Below, one piece after another: positions 32,949 through 40,079 of a stretch of 64,000 nucleotides of DNA. The notes beneath the pieces were generated by a model, which did not search any database, was not told the DNA's origin, and worked only from the letters and a program-made list of their open reading frames with translations. Every line of letters starts with the position of its first letter. Position 1 is the first letter of the stretch. The translations under genes and the position numbers were made by a program. The DNA is from Clostridia bacterium (lineage in GTDB: Bacteria; Bacillota; Clostridia; Oscillospirales; Butyricicoccaceae): the NCBI GenBank assembly GCA_017521295.1, contig JAFXDF010000068.1:1-64000 (forward strand), written 5' to 3'.

Positions 32949-34652
32949 TTTCACTTCCACGCCCAGGGCCTTTGCCCGGGCCAGGATGTCGGCCATGGGG
33001 TCGGCGGGGGCGGGTTTCGCGGCGGGGGCAGGGGCCGCGCCCTGGGGCATGGGCTCACCCATTTTGCGGACGGCCACAGCGGTGTAGCCGCAGGCCTTGG
33101 CCGCCTCGGTGAGCACTTCCTGCACGGCAGGCTTCTTCATAAAGATCATGCTCTCTTCCCGGCAGGCGATGTGCAGGGTGCCGTTTGCCACCTCCATGTC
33201 GGCCAGCTTCAGATAGGTGCGGACGGCGCCGCTGACCTTGCTGGAAGCCACCGCCAAAAAGGCGTCCTTAACGACGGCATCACCGCCGGCCACAGGCGGT
33301 GCCGACCGCTGGGGCGCTGCCGTGCGGACAGGGGCAGGCGCGGGAGCCTCCCGGCGGACGGGGGCAGGCTGGGGAGCGGCAGGAGCCATATCGGGGGGCA
33401 CCTGTTCAAAGTCGCCGGTCTCCCAGGGGGGCATATCCATGTCGGAGAAGGGAGGCGGCCCATCATCGGCAACGGGGGCCGGGGCGGGCTTTGCCGCGGT
33501 GGGTGCCACGGGAGCCGCCACAGGGGCGGCGGGGGCCATCTGCACCGGCTTGGCGTCCAGGCTCTGGTGCCGCAGGCACATTTTCAAAAGGCACATCTCG
33601 CCGTCGGTGCGCTTGATGGCGGTTCGGGTGAGCCGGGTCAGCAGGTCGCTGACGCAGCTGACGAAATATTCCAGAGTGGGGCCGTCGGCCTGGTTGGCCA
33701 GGGCCTGCAGGGCCTTGGGGTCGGCGGCGGAGGAGCTCATGAGATACTCCTGCCGGCCGGTGGCCTTGAGCACATACAGGTCTCGCAGCAGGCTCAAAAG
33801 CTGGTCAAAGAGGGACACGATATCCCGGCCCTCCAGATAGCAGTCGGTGAAAATTTCCAGGGCCTTTGCGCCGTCGCCGGCGGTAACGGCCTGGTAGACC
33901 TGCATCACCGTGTCGGCAGAGGGCACGCCCAAAGCTTCGGTGACCCGGACCAGGTCGATGTTGCCGTCGGCAGACACCGAGCGGTCCAGCAAAGAGATGG
34001 CGTCACGCATACTGCCGTCGCCCAGCCGGGCCAGCAGGGCTGCGGCAGGGGTGGACAGGGTGAAGCCCTCTTCGGCGGCGATCTGATTCAGACGGGCGGC
34101 GATGATCTCCGGCGGAATACGGCGGAAATCGTAGCGCTGGCACCGGGAAAGGATGGTGGCGGGCACCTTGTGGATCTCGGTGGTGGCCAGGATGAACAGA
34201 ACGTGCTCGGGGGGCTCTTCCAGGGTCTTCAGCAGGGCGTTGAAGGCGCCGGCGGACAGCATGTGCACCTCGTCGATGATGTACACACGCTTGGTGAGGG
34301 CGGTGGGAGAAAAGGCGGCCTCCTCCCGGATGTCGCGGATGTTGTCCACGCCGTTGTTGGAAGCGGCGTCGATCTCGCTGACGTCCAGGGCGGAATCCTC
34401 CAGAATGGAGCGGCAGGCGGCGCACTTGTTGCAGGGGCTGCCGTTGACGGGGCTTTCACAGCACACCGCCCGGGCCAGGATCTTGGCGCAGGTGGTCTTG
34501 CCGGTGCCCCGGGTGCCGGTGAACAGATAGGCGTGGCTGGTGCGCCCCGACGCCACCTGGTTGCGCAGGGCGGCGGTGACGTGGTCCTGGCCAAAGACAT
34601 CGTCAAAGGTCAGGGGCCGCCATTTGCGGTATAGGGCAAGATGCTGTTCCAC
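32946..34652 (-). CDS. dnaX: DNA polymerase III subunit gamma/tau
   Basis: Clamp-loader ATPase, 568 residues. The N-terminal AAA+ domain shows YRKWRPLTFDDVFGQ, Walker A GTRGTGKTT, a four-Cys zinc module (CCESPVNGSPCNKCAAC) and IIDEVHMLS. After about residue 365 comes an Ala/Pro-rich linker and a C-terminal tail with a further small domain (about 460-545). Start is GTG 34652 with a GGAGGAAAC site. The stop codon TGA is the first triplet of the hairpin attached to repeat copy e. The SRP RNA gene lies just upstream, as in Bacillus. Confidence 0.95.
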   Translation of the reverse strand: MEQHLALYRKWRPLTFDDVFGQDHVTAALRNQVASGRTSHAYLFTGTRGTGKTTCAKILARAVCCESPVNGSPCNKCAACRSILEDSALDVSEIDAASNNGVDNIRDIREEAAFSPTALTKRVYIIDEVHMLSAGAFNALLKTLEEPPEHVLFILATTEIHKVPATILSRCQRYDFRRIPPEIIAARLNQIAAEEGFTLSTPAAALLARLGDGSMRDAISLLDRSVSADGNIDLVRVTEALGVPSADTVMQVYQAVTAGDGAKALEIFTDCYLEGRDIVSLFDQLLSLLRDLYVLKATGRQEYLMSSSAADPKALQALANQADGPTLEYFVSCVSDLLTRLTRTAIKRTDGEMCLLKMCLRHQSLDAKPVQMAPAAPVAAPVAPTAAKPAPAPVADDGPPPFSDMDMPPWETGDFEQVPPDMAPAAPQPAPVRREAPAPAPVRTAAPQRSAPPVAGGDAVVKDAFLAVASSKVSGAVRTYLKLADMEVANGTLHIACREESMIFMKKPAVQEVLTEAAKACGYTAVAVRKMGEPMPQGAAPAPAAKPAPADPMADILARAKALGVEVK

Positions 34653-34677
34653 GGTGTTTCCTCCATTCTGTACGATT

Positions 34678-34906
34678 AAAAATAGCGGCTGTCCGCCCGG
34701 CGGTCAGTCCTCCGTCATCAGTCCCATGGCAGCCCCTGCCGGTTGGCCGCGGCACACACGAAGTACCGCTTAATGCTGCTCGGTTCCCCGCCTGACATGG
34801 TTCACGGTCACGCGCTGCGCGGGACCGGCAGAGACTGCCACAGGGCTGATGAAACGGAACGGGACTTTGACCTTGGAAGGCGCAACAGCCGCTTACGTTT
34901 ACGTTA
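34678..34906 (-). ncRNA. ffs: Signal recognition particle RNA, large bacterial type
   Basis: Minus strand RNA of about 225 bases. The domain IV signature is intact: ATGTCAGG, then a CGG stem capped by a GGAA tetraloop, then CCGAGCAGC, with the flanking GTGAACC and GCATTAAG also seen in the B. subtilis scRNA. The two ends pair (AGCGGCTGTTGCG near 34893 with GACAGCCGCT near 34684), and a short T-run follows at 34680-34676. With Ffh it targets membrane proteins. The Alu-like 5' part makes it the large form. It precedes dnaX, the classic scr-dnaX order. Confidence 0.92.
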
Positions 34907-34913
34907 CCAAAAT

Positions 34914-34942
34914 ATTATATACGAAAGTTTGGAAAAATGCAA
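34914..34942 (-). promoter_or_regulatory. Promoter of the SRP RNA
   Basis: TTGCAT (34942-34937), 17-base spacer, TATAAT (34919-34914) on the minus strand. The same hexamers and spacing precede tRNA-Gly at 62386-62414. Confidence 0.85.
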
Positions 34943-34946
34943 TCAT

Positions 34947-36584
34947 TTAATCCATCAAATCTGCATTTTTCACGTCGGCGATGAGCATATGGCCGGGGGC
35001 GTGGGTGATGGCAAAGGGCGGGCAGACGTTCATCACCACCGACTGGGGGGTGACGCCGCAGGGCCAGAACACCGGGATCTCCCCCTCCTTCACGGTGACC
35101 ATGTCGCCGAAATCGGGGTGATACAGGTCGTGGATGCCGATTTTTTCGGGCTCACCGATGCAGACGGGTGCGCCGTGGACACGGGGCATCCGGGCGGTGA
35201 TCTTTCTCGCCTCTTCGGCCTGTTCGGGGGTCATGGGCCGCATGCTCACCACCATCTTGCCGGAAAAGGCGCCGTAGGGGGTGCAGTCGATGTTGGTGCG
35301 GTACATGGGCACGTTTCTGCCCTCCTCGATGTGGCGGACGGGCAGACCGGCCTGGAGCAGGGCATCCTCAAAGGAGAAACTGCAGCCGATCAAAAAGGCC
35401 ACCAGGTCGTCGTTCCAGTACTGCTCCACGTCCAGAGGCTCTTCCACCAGATGGCCGTCCTTCCACACCCGGTACTTGGGGAAGTCCCGGGCCAGGTCCA
35501 CGTCGGCGGCGATGGCCTTCAGCAGGCGGCTGCCCTTTTCGCTCTCCTCCAGCACGGGGCAGGAGAAGGGATTGCGGCGGGCAAACTCCCGGAAGTCCTC
35601 TGCCAGGGCGGAGGGCAGCACGATCAGGTTGCACTGGGCGCGGCCGGCGCACATGCCGGCGGTGGGGCGCACGATGGCATTGTCCCGGAACAGGCGGCGG
35701 GCGGCGGCGGGCTCCATCTGCTCATAGTCGGGCAGCTGCAGGGCCACACGCAGTTCCCGCAGCACCCGGAGATTCTCCTCCTGGGACAGGTGGTCCACGG
35801 TGAGGACGGCCTCGCCGGTGACGCCGTCCACGCAGCCGTTGCCCACAACGGCCCGCAGCAGGCGGTTTTCCTGCTCGTCGGTGGGCATCAGATCCCGGCC
35901 GGTGATGGCCGACAGCACGGCACGGATGCCCCAGCCCCACCAGTTGGACACACCGGAGGTGAGGGTGAAGTCGGCGGGGGCGTCGGCGCAGATCACGTCA
36001 CCGTGGTTGACACGCTCTTCGATCATGTTGCGGAAATTGCCCATGCCCAGCTCGTTGCCGCCGTCGCCGATGCCGATGGTGACGGTGCTCTTGTCATAGA
36101 GCAGCAGGTCGGTGTCGGCCAGCAGGTCGTCGATGTACTCGCCCCGGAAGTTGTGGAAATGGCCGTCCAGGCCCCGGCCGGGACGCTCGATGGCGATGAC
36201 GTGGGTGGGCTTGTGATGCTTCAGCAGACTGTAGCAAAAGGCCTGGGCGCCCAGCTTGGGCACGCACAGCACCTCGGCCGAGGGGGCATAGATGGCGCAG
36301 GCGGCCAGCATGGCGGCACAGGAGGGCTCATCGGTGATGACGGTGACCTTTTTGCCGATCTGCTCCAGCACGGCGGCCAGGTTGGCGGTGCCGATGGGGC
36401 CGTCGGTCTCACCCTTGCCGCCGGCACGCTGGACAGGGAAGCCGGAAATAATGAACACCTCGCCGGCGTTCAGCAGGGAAAAGCCCAGCTTTTTCAGGTC
36501 GGCCCGGGGCAGGTCGGTGGTGAGGCCCCGGTGGCCGGGGTCGGTCTCCATAACGCTCCAGATGCGGCTGAATACATCGCTCAT
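34947..36584 (-). CDS. DUF4392-DUF1445 fusion (D-glutamate cyclase-like)
   Basis: A 545-residue two-domain protein. The N-terminal half (about 1-270) is DUF4392-like: SGFPVQRAGGKGETDGPIG, AIERPGRGLDGHFHNFRGE and IGIGDGGNELGMGNF. The C-terminal half (about 285-545) is DUF1445/YcsI-like: MCAGRAQCNLIVLP, RNPFSCPVLEE, FLIGCSFSFEDAL, RVHGAPVCIGEPEKIGI, FWPCGVTPQ and ITHAPGHMLIADV. Human DGLUCY combines the same two domains and turns D-glutamate into 5-oxo-D-proline. A similar reaction is plausible but unproven. Start ATG 36584 has an AAGGGTG site; the frame stays open to 36707. Confidence 0.86.
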   Translation of the reverse strand: MSDVFSRIWSVMETDPGHRGLTTDLPRADLKKLGFSLLNAGEVFIISGFPVQRAGGKGETDGPIGTANLAAVLEQIGKKVTVITDEPSCAAMLAACAIYAPSAEVLCVPKLGAQAFCYSLLKHHKPTHVIAIERPGRGLDGHFHNFRGEYIDDLLADTDLLLYDKSTVTIGIGDGGNELGMGNFRNMIEERVNHGDVICADAPADFTLTSGVSNWWGWGIRAVLSAITGRDLMPTDEQENRLLRAVVGNGCVDGVTGEAVLTVDHLSQEENLRVLRELRVALQLPDYEQMEPAAARRLFRDNAIVRPTAGMCAGRAQCNLIVLPSALAEDFREFARRNPFSCPVLEESEKGSRLLKAIAADVDLARDFPKYRVWKDGHLVEEPLDVEQYWNDDLVAFLIGCSFSFEDALLQAGLPVRHIEEGRNVPMYRTNIDCTPYGAFSGKMVVSMRPMTPEQAEEARKITARMPRVHGAPVCIGEPEKIGIHDLYHPDFGDMVTVKEGEIPVFWPCGVTPQSVVMNVCPPFAITHAPGHMLIADVKNADLMD

Positions 36585-36702
36585 ATCAAAAAACACCCTT
36601 TTTCTCTCATAGTTGGTAACAGTATAGCAGAAAAAGCGACAAAAAGGAAGAGGGAAACGGCCGGTCTTTCCAGCCTCGATATCCGCCCGCACCCGGAGCA
36701 TG

Positions 36703-36774
36703 GTCATCCTGAGGGATCTCAGGGCAAGTCCGCCGTGAGATCCCTCGGCTCCGCTTCGCTCCGCTCAGGATGAC
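36703..36774. repeat. Dispersed palindromic repeat, copy f
   Basis: A 72-bp copy with GTCATCCTGAGG and CTCAGGATGAC ends, lying in a 311-base gene-free stretch (36585-36895). The part before it (36585-36702) shows nothing else that I recognise. The left 14-bp direct repeat starts two bases after it. Confidence 0.88.
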
Positions 36775-36776
36775 AA

Positions 36777-36790
36777 GAGGCGCCTTTCCC
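36777..36790. repeat. Left 14-bp direct repeat flanking an AT-rich regulator module
   Basis: GAGGCGCCTTTCCC, identical to 37567-37580. The two copies enclose a 776-bp AT-rich stretch with the HTH and small membrane protein genes, and may be an insertion or excision footprint. Confidence 0.75.
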
Positions 36791-36846
36791 AATTACCATT
36801 TTGTCTGATTTCATATAGAATTCAAATTCTTTCGTCGAACCGCATA

Positions 36847-36884
36847 GAAAAGGGTCCCCTCTTTGAATGGGGGGAGACCCTAAA
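36847..36884 (-). terminator. Intrinsic terminator after the small membrane protein gene
   Basis: Minus strand AGGGTCTCCCC paired with GGGGACCCTTTTC around a loop, just downstream of the stop codon. Confidence 0.8.
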
Positions 36885-36895
36885 ATCAAACATGC

Positions 36896-37189
36896 TTAGC
36901 CAGTAAATCCAAACCAGATAAGCAATCCGATACCTATCAAGCCGGCGATAACACCGGTATATAAATAAGGCTTTTCTTCATATTTATGATATTTATAGAA
37001 TAATTCTGCTGCTGCGCCGATGAACAGGAGTGCCAAACTGCCTTTCCAGGCTGGATTACCTTTGAACAGGCAAATGATGGTCAAAATCTGTGTTGCGGCA
37101 ATAACGAAGTTGAGTGCGAGACTCTCTGATTTAATCTGTATTTCTTGGTCACGTTCATCTTTGAGCGGACGATTGATTTTCTTGCTCAT
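36896..37189 (-). CDS. Small membrane protein partnered with an HTH regulator (DUF6442-like)
   Basis: A 97-residue protein. A polar, charged N-terminus (MSKKINRPLKDERDQEIQIK) leads to about three hydrophobic segments (residues 27-43, 50-62 and 76-94). Such DERDxxI-headed small membrane proteins commonly sit next to XRE regulators in Firmicutes and are annotated with DUF numbers; I am not sure of the exact family. Its start lies inside the HTH gene (35-base overlap), so translation is coupled. AT-rich, unlike the host DNA. Function unknown. Confidence 0.72.
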   Translation of the reverse strand: MSKKINRPLKDERDQEIQIKSESLALNFVIAATQILTIICLFKGNPAWKGSLALLFIGAAAELFYKYHKYEEKPYLYTGVIAGLIGIGLLIWFGFTG

Positions 37190-37406
37190 ACTGTTGATCC
37201 TCCAGTTCTTTGTTTTCTTTTAAGCAACACAGTTCTTCAACCGTCACACCAAAGATTTGTGCAATACGGTAAGCCAACATCAAGGAAGGGCTGTATTGCT
37301 CTTTTTCAATCGAGATAATTGTACGGGAGGAAACATGAACTAAGCTCGCTAACTGTTGTTGTGTCATATTTGCCTCTGTCCGTAACGCTTTTACCTTTGT
37401 TTTCAA
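37155..37406 (-). CDS. XRE-family HTH transcriptional regulator
   Basis: An 83-residue Cro/CI-like repressor. The helix-turn-helix is TQQQLASLVHVSSRTIISIEK (residues 15-34 region), followed by YSPSLMLAYRIAQIFGVTVEEL, the standard XRE tail. No ligand domain. Start is TTG 37406 behind AAAGGAGGCAG, a strong site for a weak start codon. It precedes and overlaps the small membrane protein gene. Overlapping palindromes just after its -10 box suggest autorepression. Confidence 0.9.
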   Translation of the reverse strand: MKTKVKALRTEANMTQQQLASLVHVSSRTIISIEKEQYSPSLMLAYRIAQIFGVTVEELCCLKENKELEDQQYEQENQSSAQR

Positions 37407-37434
37407 ATCACTGCCTCCTTTTGATTATGAAGCA

Positions 37435-37485
37435 AACTTCACGTGAAGTTGACTTCATCATAACGTGACACAACCACATTGTCAA
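37435..37485 (-). promoter_or_regulatory. Promoter with overlapping palindromic operators of the HTH gene
   Basis: Minus strand TTGACA (37485-37480), 17-base spacer, TATGAT (37462-37457). Right after the -10 box lie two overlapping inverted repeats: TGAAGT-TG-ACTTCA (37444-37457) and the perfect 16-bp palindrome AACTTCACGTGAAGTT (37435-37450). They cover the expected transcription start, a position suited to repression by the encoded XRE dimer (inference). Confidence 0.78.
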
Positions 37486-37566
37486 GTGCCATAGTGGAAT
37501 ATCAAAAGGAACTCAATTGTTGAATTCAACGAACTTCTCAGTATCAGACAAACTGGTAAAAGGGAC

Positions 37567-37580
37567 GAGGCGCCTTTCCC
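37567..37580. repeat. Right 14-bp direct repeat flanking the AT-rich regulator module
   Basis: GAGGCGCCTTTCCC, the same as 36777-36790. It ends one base before the tRNA-Ser promoter. Confidence 0.75.
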
Positions 37581-37581
37581 C

Positions 37582-37610
37582 TTGACAAGATTTCACAAAT
37601 AGGATAAACT
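37582..37610 (+). promoter_or_regulatory. Promoter of tRNA-Ser
   Basis: TTGACA, 17-base spacer, TAAACT, 12 bases upstream of the tRNA. Confidence 0.75.
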
Positions 37611-37622
37611 GGTTGGGTACAC

Positions 37623-37714
37623 GGAGGAGTACCCAAGAGGCTGAAGGGTCCGCACTCGAAATGCGGTAGGCGTCTAAACAGCGCGCAAGGGTTCAAATCC
37701 CTTCTCCTCCGCCA
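37623..37714 (+). tRNA. tRNA-Ser (anticodon CGA)
   Basis: A 92-base type II tRNA with encoded CCA. Acceptor GGAGGAG pairs with CTCCTCC; the anticodon stem CCGCA/TGCGG holds the loop CTCGAAA with anticodon CGA (reads UCG). A long variable arm (GGCGTCTAAACAGCGC) and TTCAAAT T-loop confirm serine. Followed by its own terminator. Confidence 0.96.
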
Positions 37715-37716
37715 GA

Positions 37717-37744
37717 AAAGCACCGCTTTCGCGGTGCTTTTTTC
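37717..37744 (+). terminator. Intrinsic terminator of tRNA-Ser
   Basis: AAAAGCACCGC, loop TTTC, GCGGTGCTTTTTTC. Confidence 0.93.
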
Positions 37745-37853
37745 TTGTTTGCCGACATTTTTCAGCGATTTATCAGAATAAAATCTTGCTTTTCCCGGAA
37801 AGCCGTGCTACAATATAAAAACTATGCACTTCCCAAAAGGAGATTTGATCAAT

Positions 37854-39248
37854 ATGGAACAGAAACGCAGTAATTTCACCGGTTCGCTGGGCTTTGTCCT
37901 GGCCGCGGCAGGCTCTGCCGTGGGTCTGGGCAACATCTGGCGCTTTCCCTATCTGGCCGCCAAGGACGGCGGCGGCATTTTCCTGCTGACCTATATCATT
38001 CTGGCACTGACCTTTGGCTTCGCTCTGCTGACCACCGAGATCGCTATCGGCCGCAAGACCGCTCAGAGCCCCCTCACCGCCTATAAGGTGCTGCATCCCC
38101 AGTGGGGCTGGATCGGCATCGTTGCCTGCATCGTCCCCATGATGATCCTGCCCTATTACAGCGCCATCGGCGGCTGGATCCTCAAGTACCTGTTCGCCTT
38201 CCTCACCGGAAGCGCCCCCACCGCCGCTGAGGCCGACGGCTTCTTCGGCGCCTTCATCACCTCCCCCGTGGAGCCCATCATCTGGTTCCTGCTCTTCCTG
38301 GGCGCCACCACCTTCGTGGTTTATAAGGGCGTCAACGCCGGTATCGAGCGCATGAGCAAGGTGATGATGCCCATCCTGCTGGTGCTGATCATCTGCATCG
38401 CCGTGTTCTCCCTGACCCTGTCCCACACCGACGACGCCGGCGTCACCCGCACCGGTCTCCAGGGCCTGAAGGTCTATCTGATCCCCAACTTTGAGGGCAT
38501 GACCGCCTCCAAGCTGCTGACCGTAGTCACCGACGCCATGGGCCAGCTGTTCTATTCCATCAGCGTGGCCATGGGTATCATGATCACCTACGGCTCCTAC
38601 GTGAAGAAGGATACCGACCTGACCAAGTCTGTCAACCAGATCGAGATCTTCGACACCGCCGTGGCTTTCCTGGCCGGTATGATGATCATCCCCGCCGTGT
38701 ACGCCTTCATGGGCCCCGAGGGTCTGAACAACTCCGGCCCCGGCCTGATGTTCAAGGCTCTGCCCAAGATCTTTGACACCATGGGCGGCATCGGTACCGT
38801 GGTGGGCGTTGCCTTCTTCGTGATGGTGGTCTTTGCCGCGCTGACCTCCTCCATCTCCATTATGGAGGCGCTGGTCTCCTCCGCCATGGACAAGTTCAAG
38901 ATGGACCGTAAAAAGGCCGTTCTGATCGTGGCCGCCATCGCTCTGGTGGTGGGCGTCATCGTCTGCATGGGCTACACCGCCTTCTACTTCGAGGCCGACT
39001 TCGGCACCGTGGTGGCCGGCCAGATCCTGGATGTTCTGGACTATATCTCCAACTCCGTGCTGATGCCCATCGTGGCCATCGCCACCTGCATCCTGATCGG
39101 CTGGGTGGTCAAGCCCCAGACCGTCATCGACGAGATCACCCTGGGCGGCGTCAAGTTCGGCCGCCAGAAGCTGTACGTGGTCATGGTGAAGTACGTCACC
39201 CCCGTCATGCTGGTGGTGCTGCTGGCCAAGTCTCTGAATCTTCTGTAA
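37854..39248 (+). CDS. Neurotransmitter:sodium symporter (NSS/SNF) family transporter
   Basis: A 464-residue Na+-coupled transporter of amino acids or related amines, LeuT fold. The N-terminus GSLGFVLAAAGSAVGLGNIW and RFPYLAAKDGGGIFLLTYI carries the unwound TM1 with the family's Na+ and substrate residues. About 11 helices follow. The bacterial NSS signature FYSISVAMGIMITYGSY is present. The substrate cannot be told. ATG 37854 follows AAAAGGAG at 11 bases; an in-frame ATG at 37824 has no site. Ends at a terminator. Confidence 0.93.
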   Translation: MEQKRSNFTGSLGFVLAAAGSAVGLGNIWRFPYLAAKDGGGIFLLTYIILALTFGFALLTTEIAIGRKTAQSPLTAYKVLHPQWGWIGIVACIVPMMILPYYSAIGGWILKYLFAFLTGSAPTAAEADGFFGAFITSPVEPIIWFLLFLGATTFVVYKGVNAGIERMSKVMMPILLVLIICIAVFSLTLSHTDDAGVTRTGLQGLKVYLIPNFEGMTASKLLTVVTDAMGQLFYSISVAMGIMITYGSYVKKDTDLTKSVNQIEIFDTAVAFLAGMMIIPAVYAFMGPEGLNNSGPGLMFKALPKIFDTMGGIGTVVGVAFFVMVVFAALTSSISIMEALVSSAMDKFKMDRKKAVLIVAAIALVVGVIVCMGYTAFYFEADFGTVVAGQILDVLDYISNSVLMPIVAIATCILIGWVVKPQTVIDEITLGGVKFGRQKLYVVMVKYVTPVMLVVLLAKSLNLL

Positions 39249-39260
39249 TTTTTCCCGCAA

Positions 39261-39286
39261 AGGGAGGGCACAAGCCCTCCCTTTTG
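39261..39286 (+). terminator. Intrinsic terminator after the NSS transporter
   Basis: AGGGAGGGC, loop ACAA, GCCCTCCCTTTT. Confidence 0.85.
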
Positions 39287-39325
39287 TGTTATAATGGCTT
39301 TATGATAAGGAAGGAGGGCGTTATC

Positions 39326-39913
39326 GTGGCAAAACAGAAGCGCAACACCAAGGGCAAGATCATCTCGGCGGCCTGGGAGCTCTTTTACGAGCAGGGCTAC
39401 GACGACACCACGGTGGAGGAGATCATCGAGCGCTCGGGCACCAGCAAAGGCTCTTTTTACCATTATTTCGACGGCAAGGACGCCCTTTTGTCCTCCCTTT
39501 CCTTTCTGTTTGATGAGGAATACGCCCGGCTGCAGCAGGAGCTGGACCCGGACATCGACGCCTGGGACAAGCTGCTGCATCTGAACCGGGCGCTGTTCGC
39601 CATGATCGACAGCCGCATCTCCATGGAGCTGCTGGCACGGCTGCTGTCCTCCCAGCTGATCACCAAGGGCAACAAGCACCTTCTGGATCACGACCGGCTG
39701 TACTTCAAGTACCTGCGGCAGATCGTCCGGGAGGGCCAGGACCGGGGACAGATCACCGACGCGCTGACGGCCAACGAGATCGTCAAGCTGTACGCCCTCA
39801 CCGAGCGGTCGCTGATGTACGACTGGTGCCTGTGCGGCGGCGAGTACTCCCTCACCTCCTATGCCGAAAAAATGATGCCCATGTTCCTGGGGGAGCTGCG
39901 GGCGAAAAAATAA
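39326..39913 (+). CDS. TetR/AcrR-family transcriptional regulator
   Basis: A 195-residue regulator. The N-terminal HTH has TKGKIISAAWELFYEQGYDD and TTVEEIIERSGTSKGSFYHYF, the TetR signature; the C-terminal helical domain (about 60-190) is the ligand part and is not recognisable. GTG 39326 follows AAGGAGGG; an upstream ATG at 39302 has no site. A TATAAT lies at 39290. Its target may be the flanking NSS or putP transporter genes (inference from place only). Confidence 0.92.
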   Translation: MAKQKRNTKGKIISAAWELFYEQGYDDTTVEEIIERSGTSKGSFYHYFDGKDALLSSLSFLFDEEYARLQQELDPDIDAWDKLLHLNRALFAMIDSRISMELLARLLSSQLITKGNKHLLDHDRLYFKYLRQIVREGQDRGQITDALTANEIVKLYALTERSLMYDWCLCGGEYSLTSYAEKMMPMFLGELRAKK

Positions 39914-39945
39914 TTTTTATCCCAAAAAATCGTAATAAAAATCGT

Positions 39946-39990
39946 ACAGCCGAAAACCGTTGCATTTTCAATGGTTTCGGCTGTTTTTCT
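39946..39990 (+). terminator. Intrinsic terminator after the TetR gene
   Basis: ACAGCCGAAAACCGTTG paired imperfectly with CAATGGTTTCGGCTGT, followed by TTTTTCTTT. Confidence 0.9.
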
Positions 39991-40017
39991 TTAAAATCGT
40001 TCAGACTATGTTCTGTA

Positions 40018-40046
40018 TTGCAGTCTACTTTTCTTTGTGGTATACT
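40018..40046 (+). promoter_or_regulatory. Promoter of putP
   Basis: TTGCAG, 17-base spacer, TATACT, 33 bases before the start codon. Confidence 0.75.
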
Positions 40047-40079
40047 CTGCCCATCACTTGATCCCGGGAGGGTTTTCGT

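Noticed and set aside
37773-39260. A 495-codon open frame on the minus strand
   Set aside because: Antisense to the NSS symporter; His/Gln/Gly-rich shadow with no family features. Many similar shadows (for example 971-2638, 13236-15254 and 53521-56079) were left out for the same reason.
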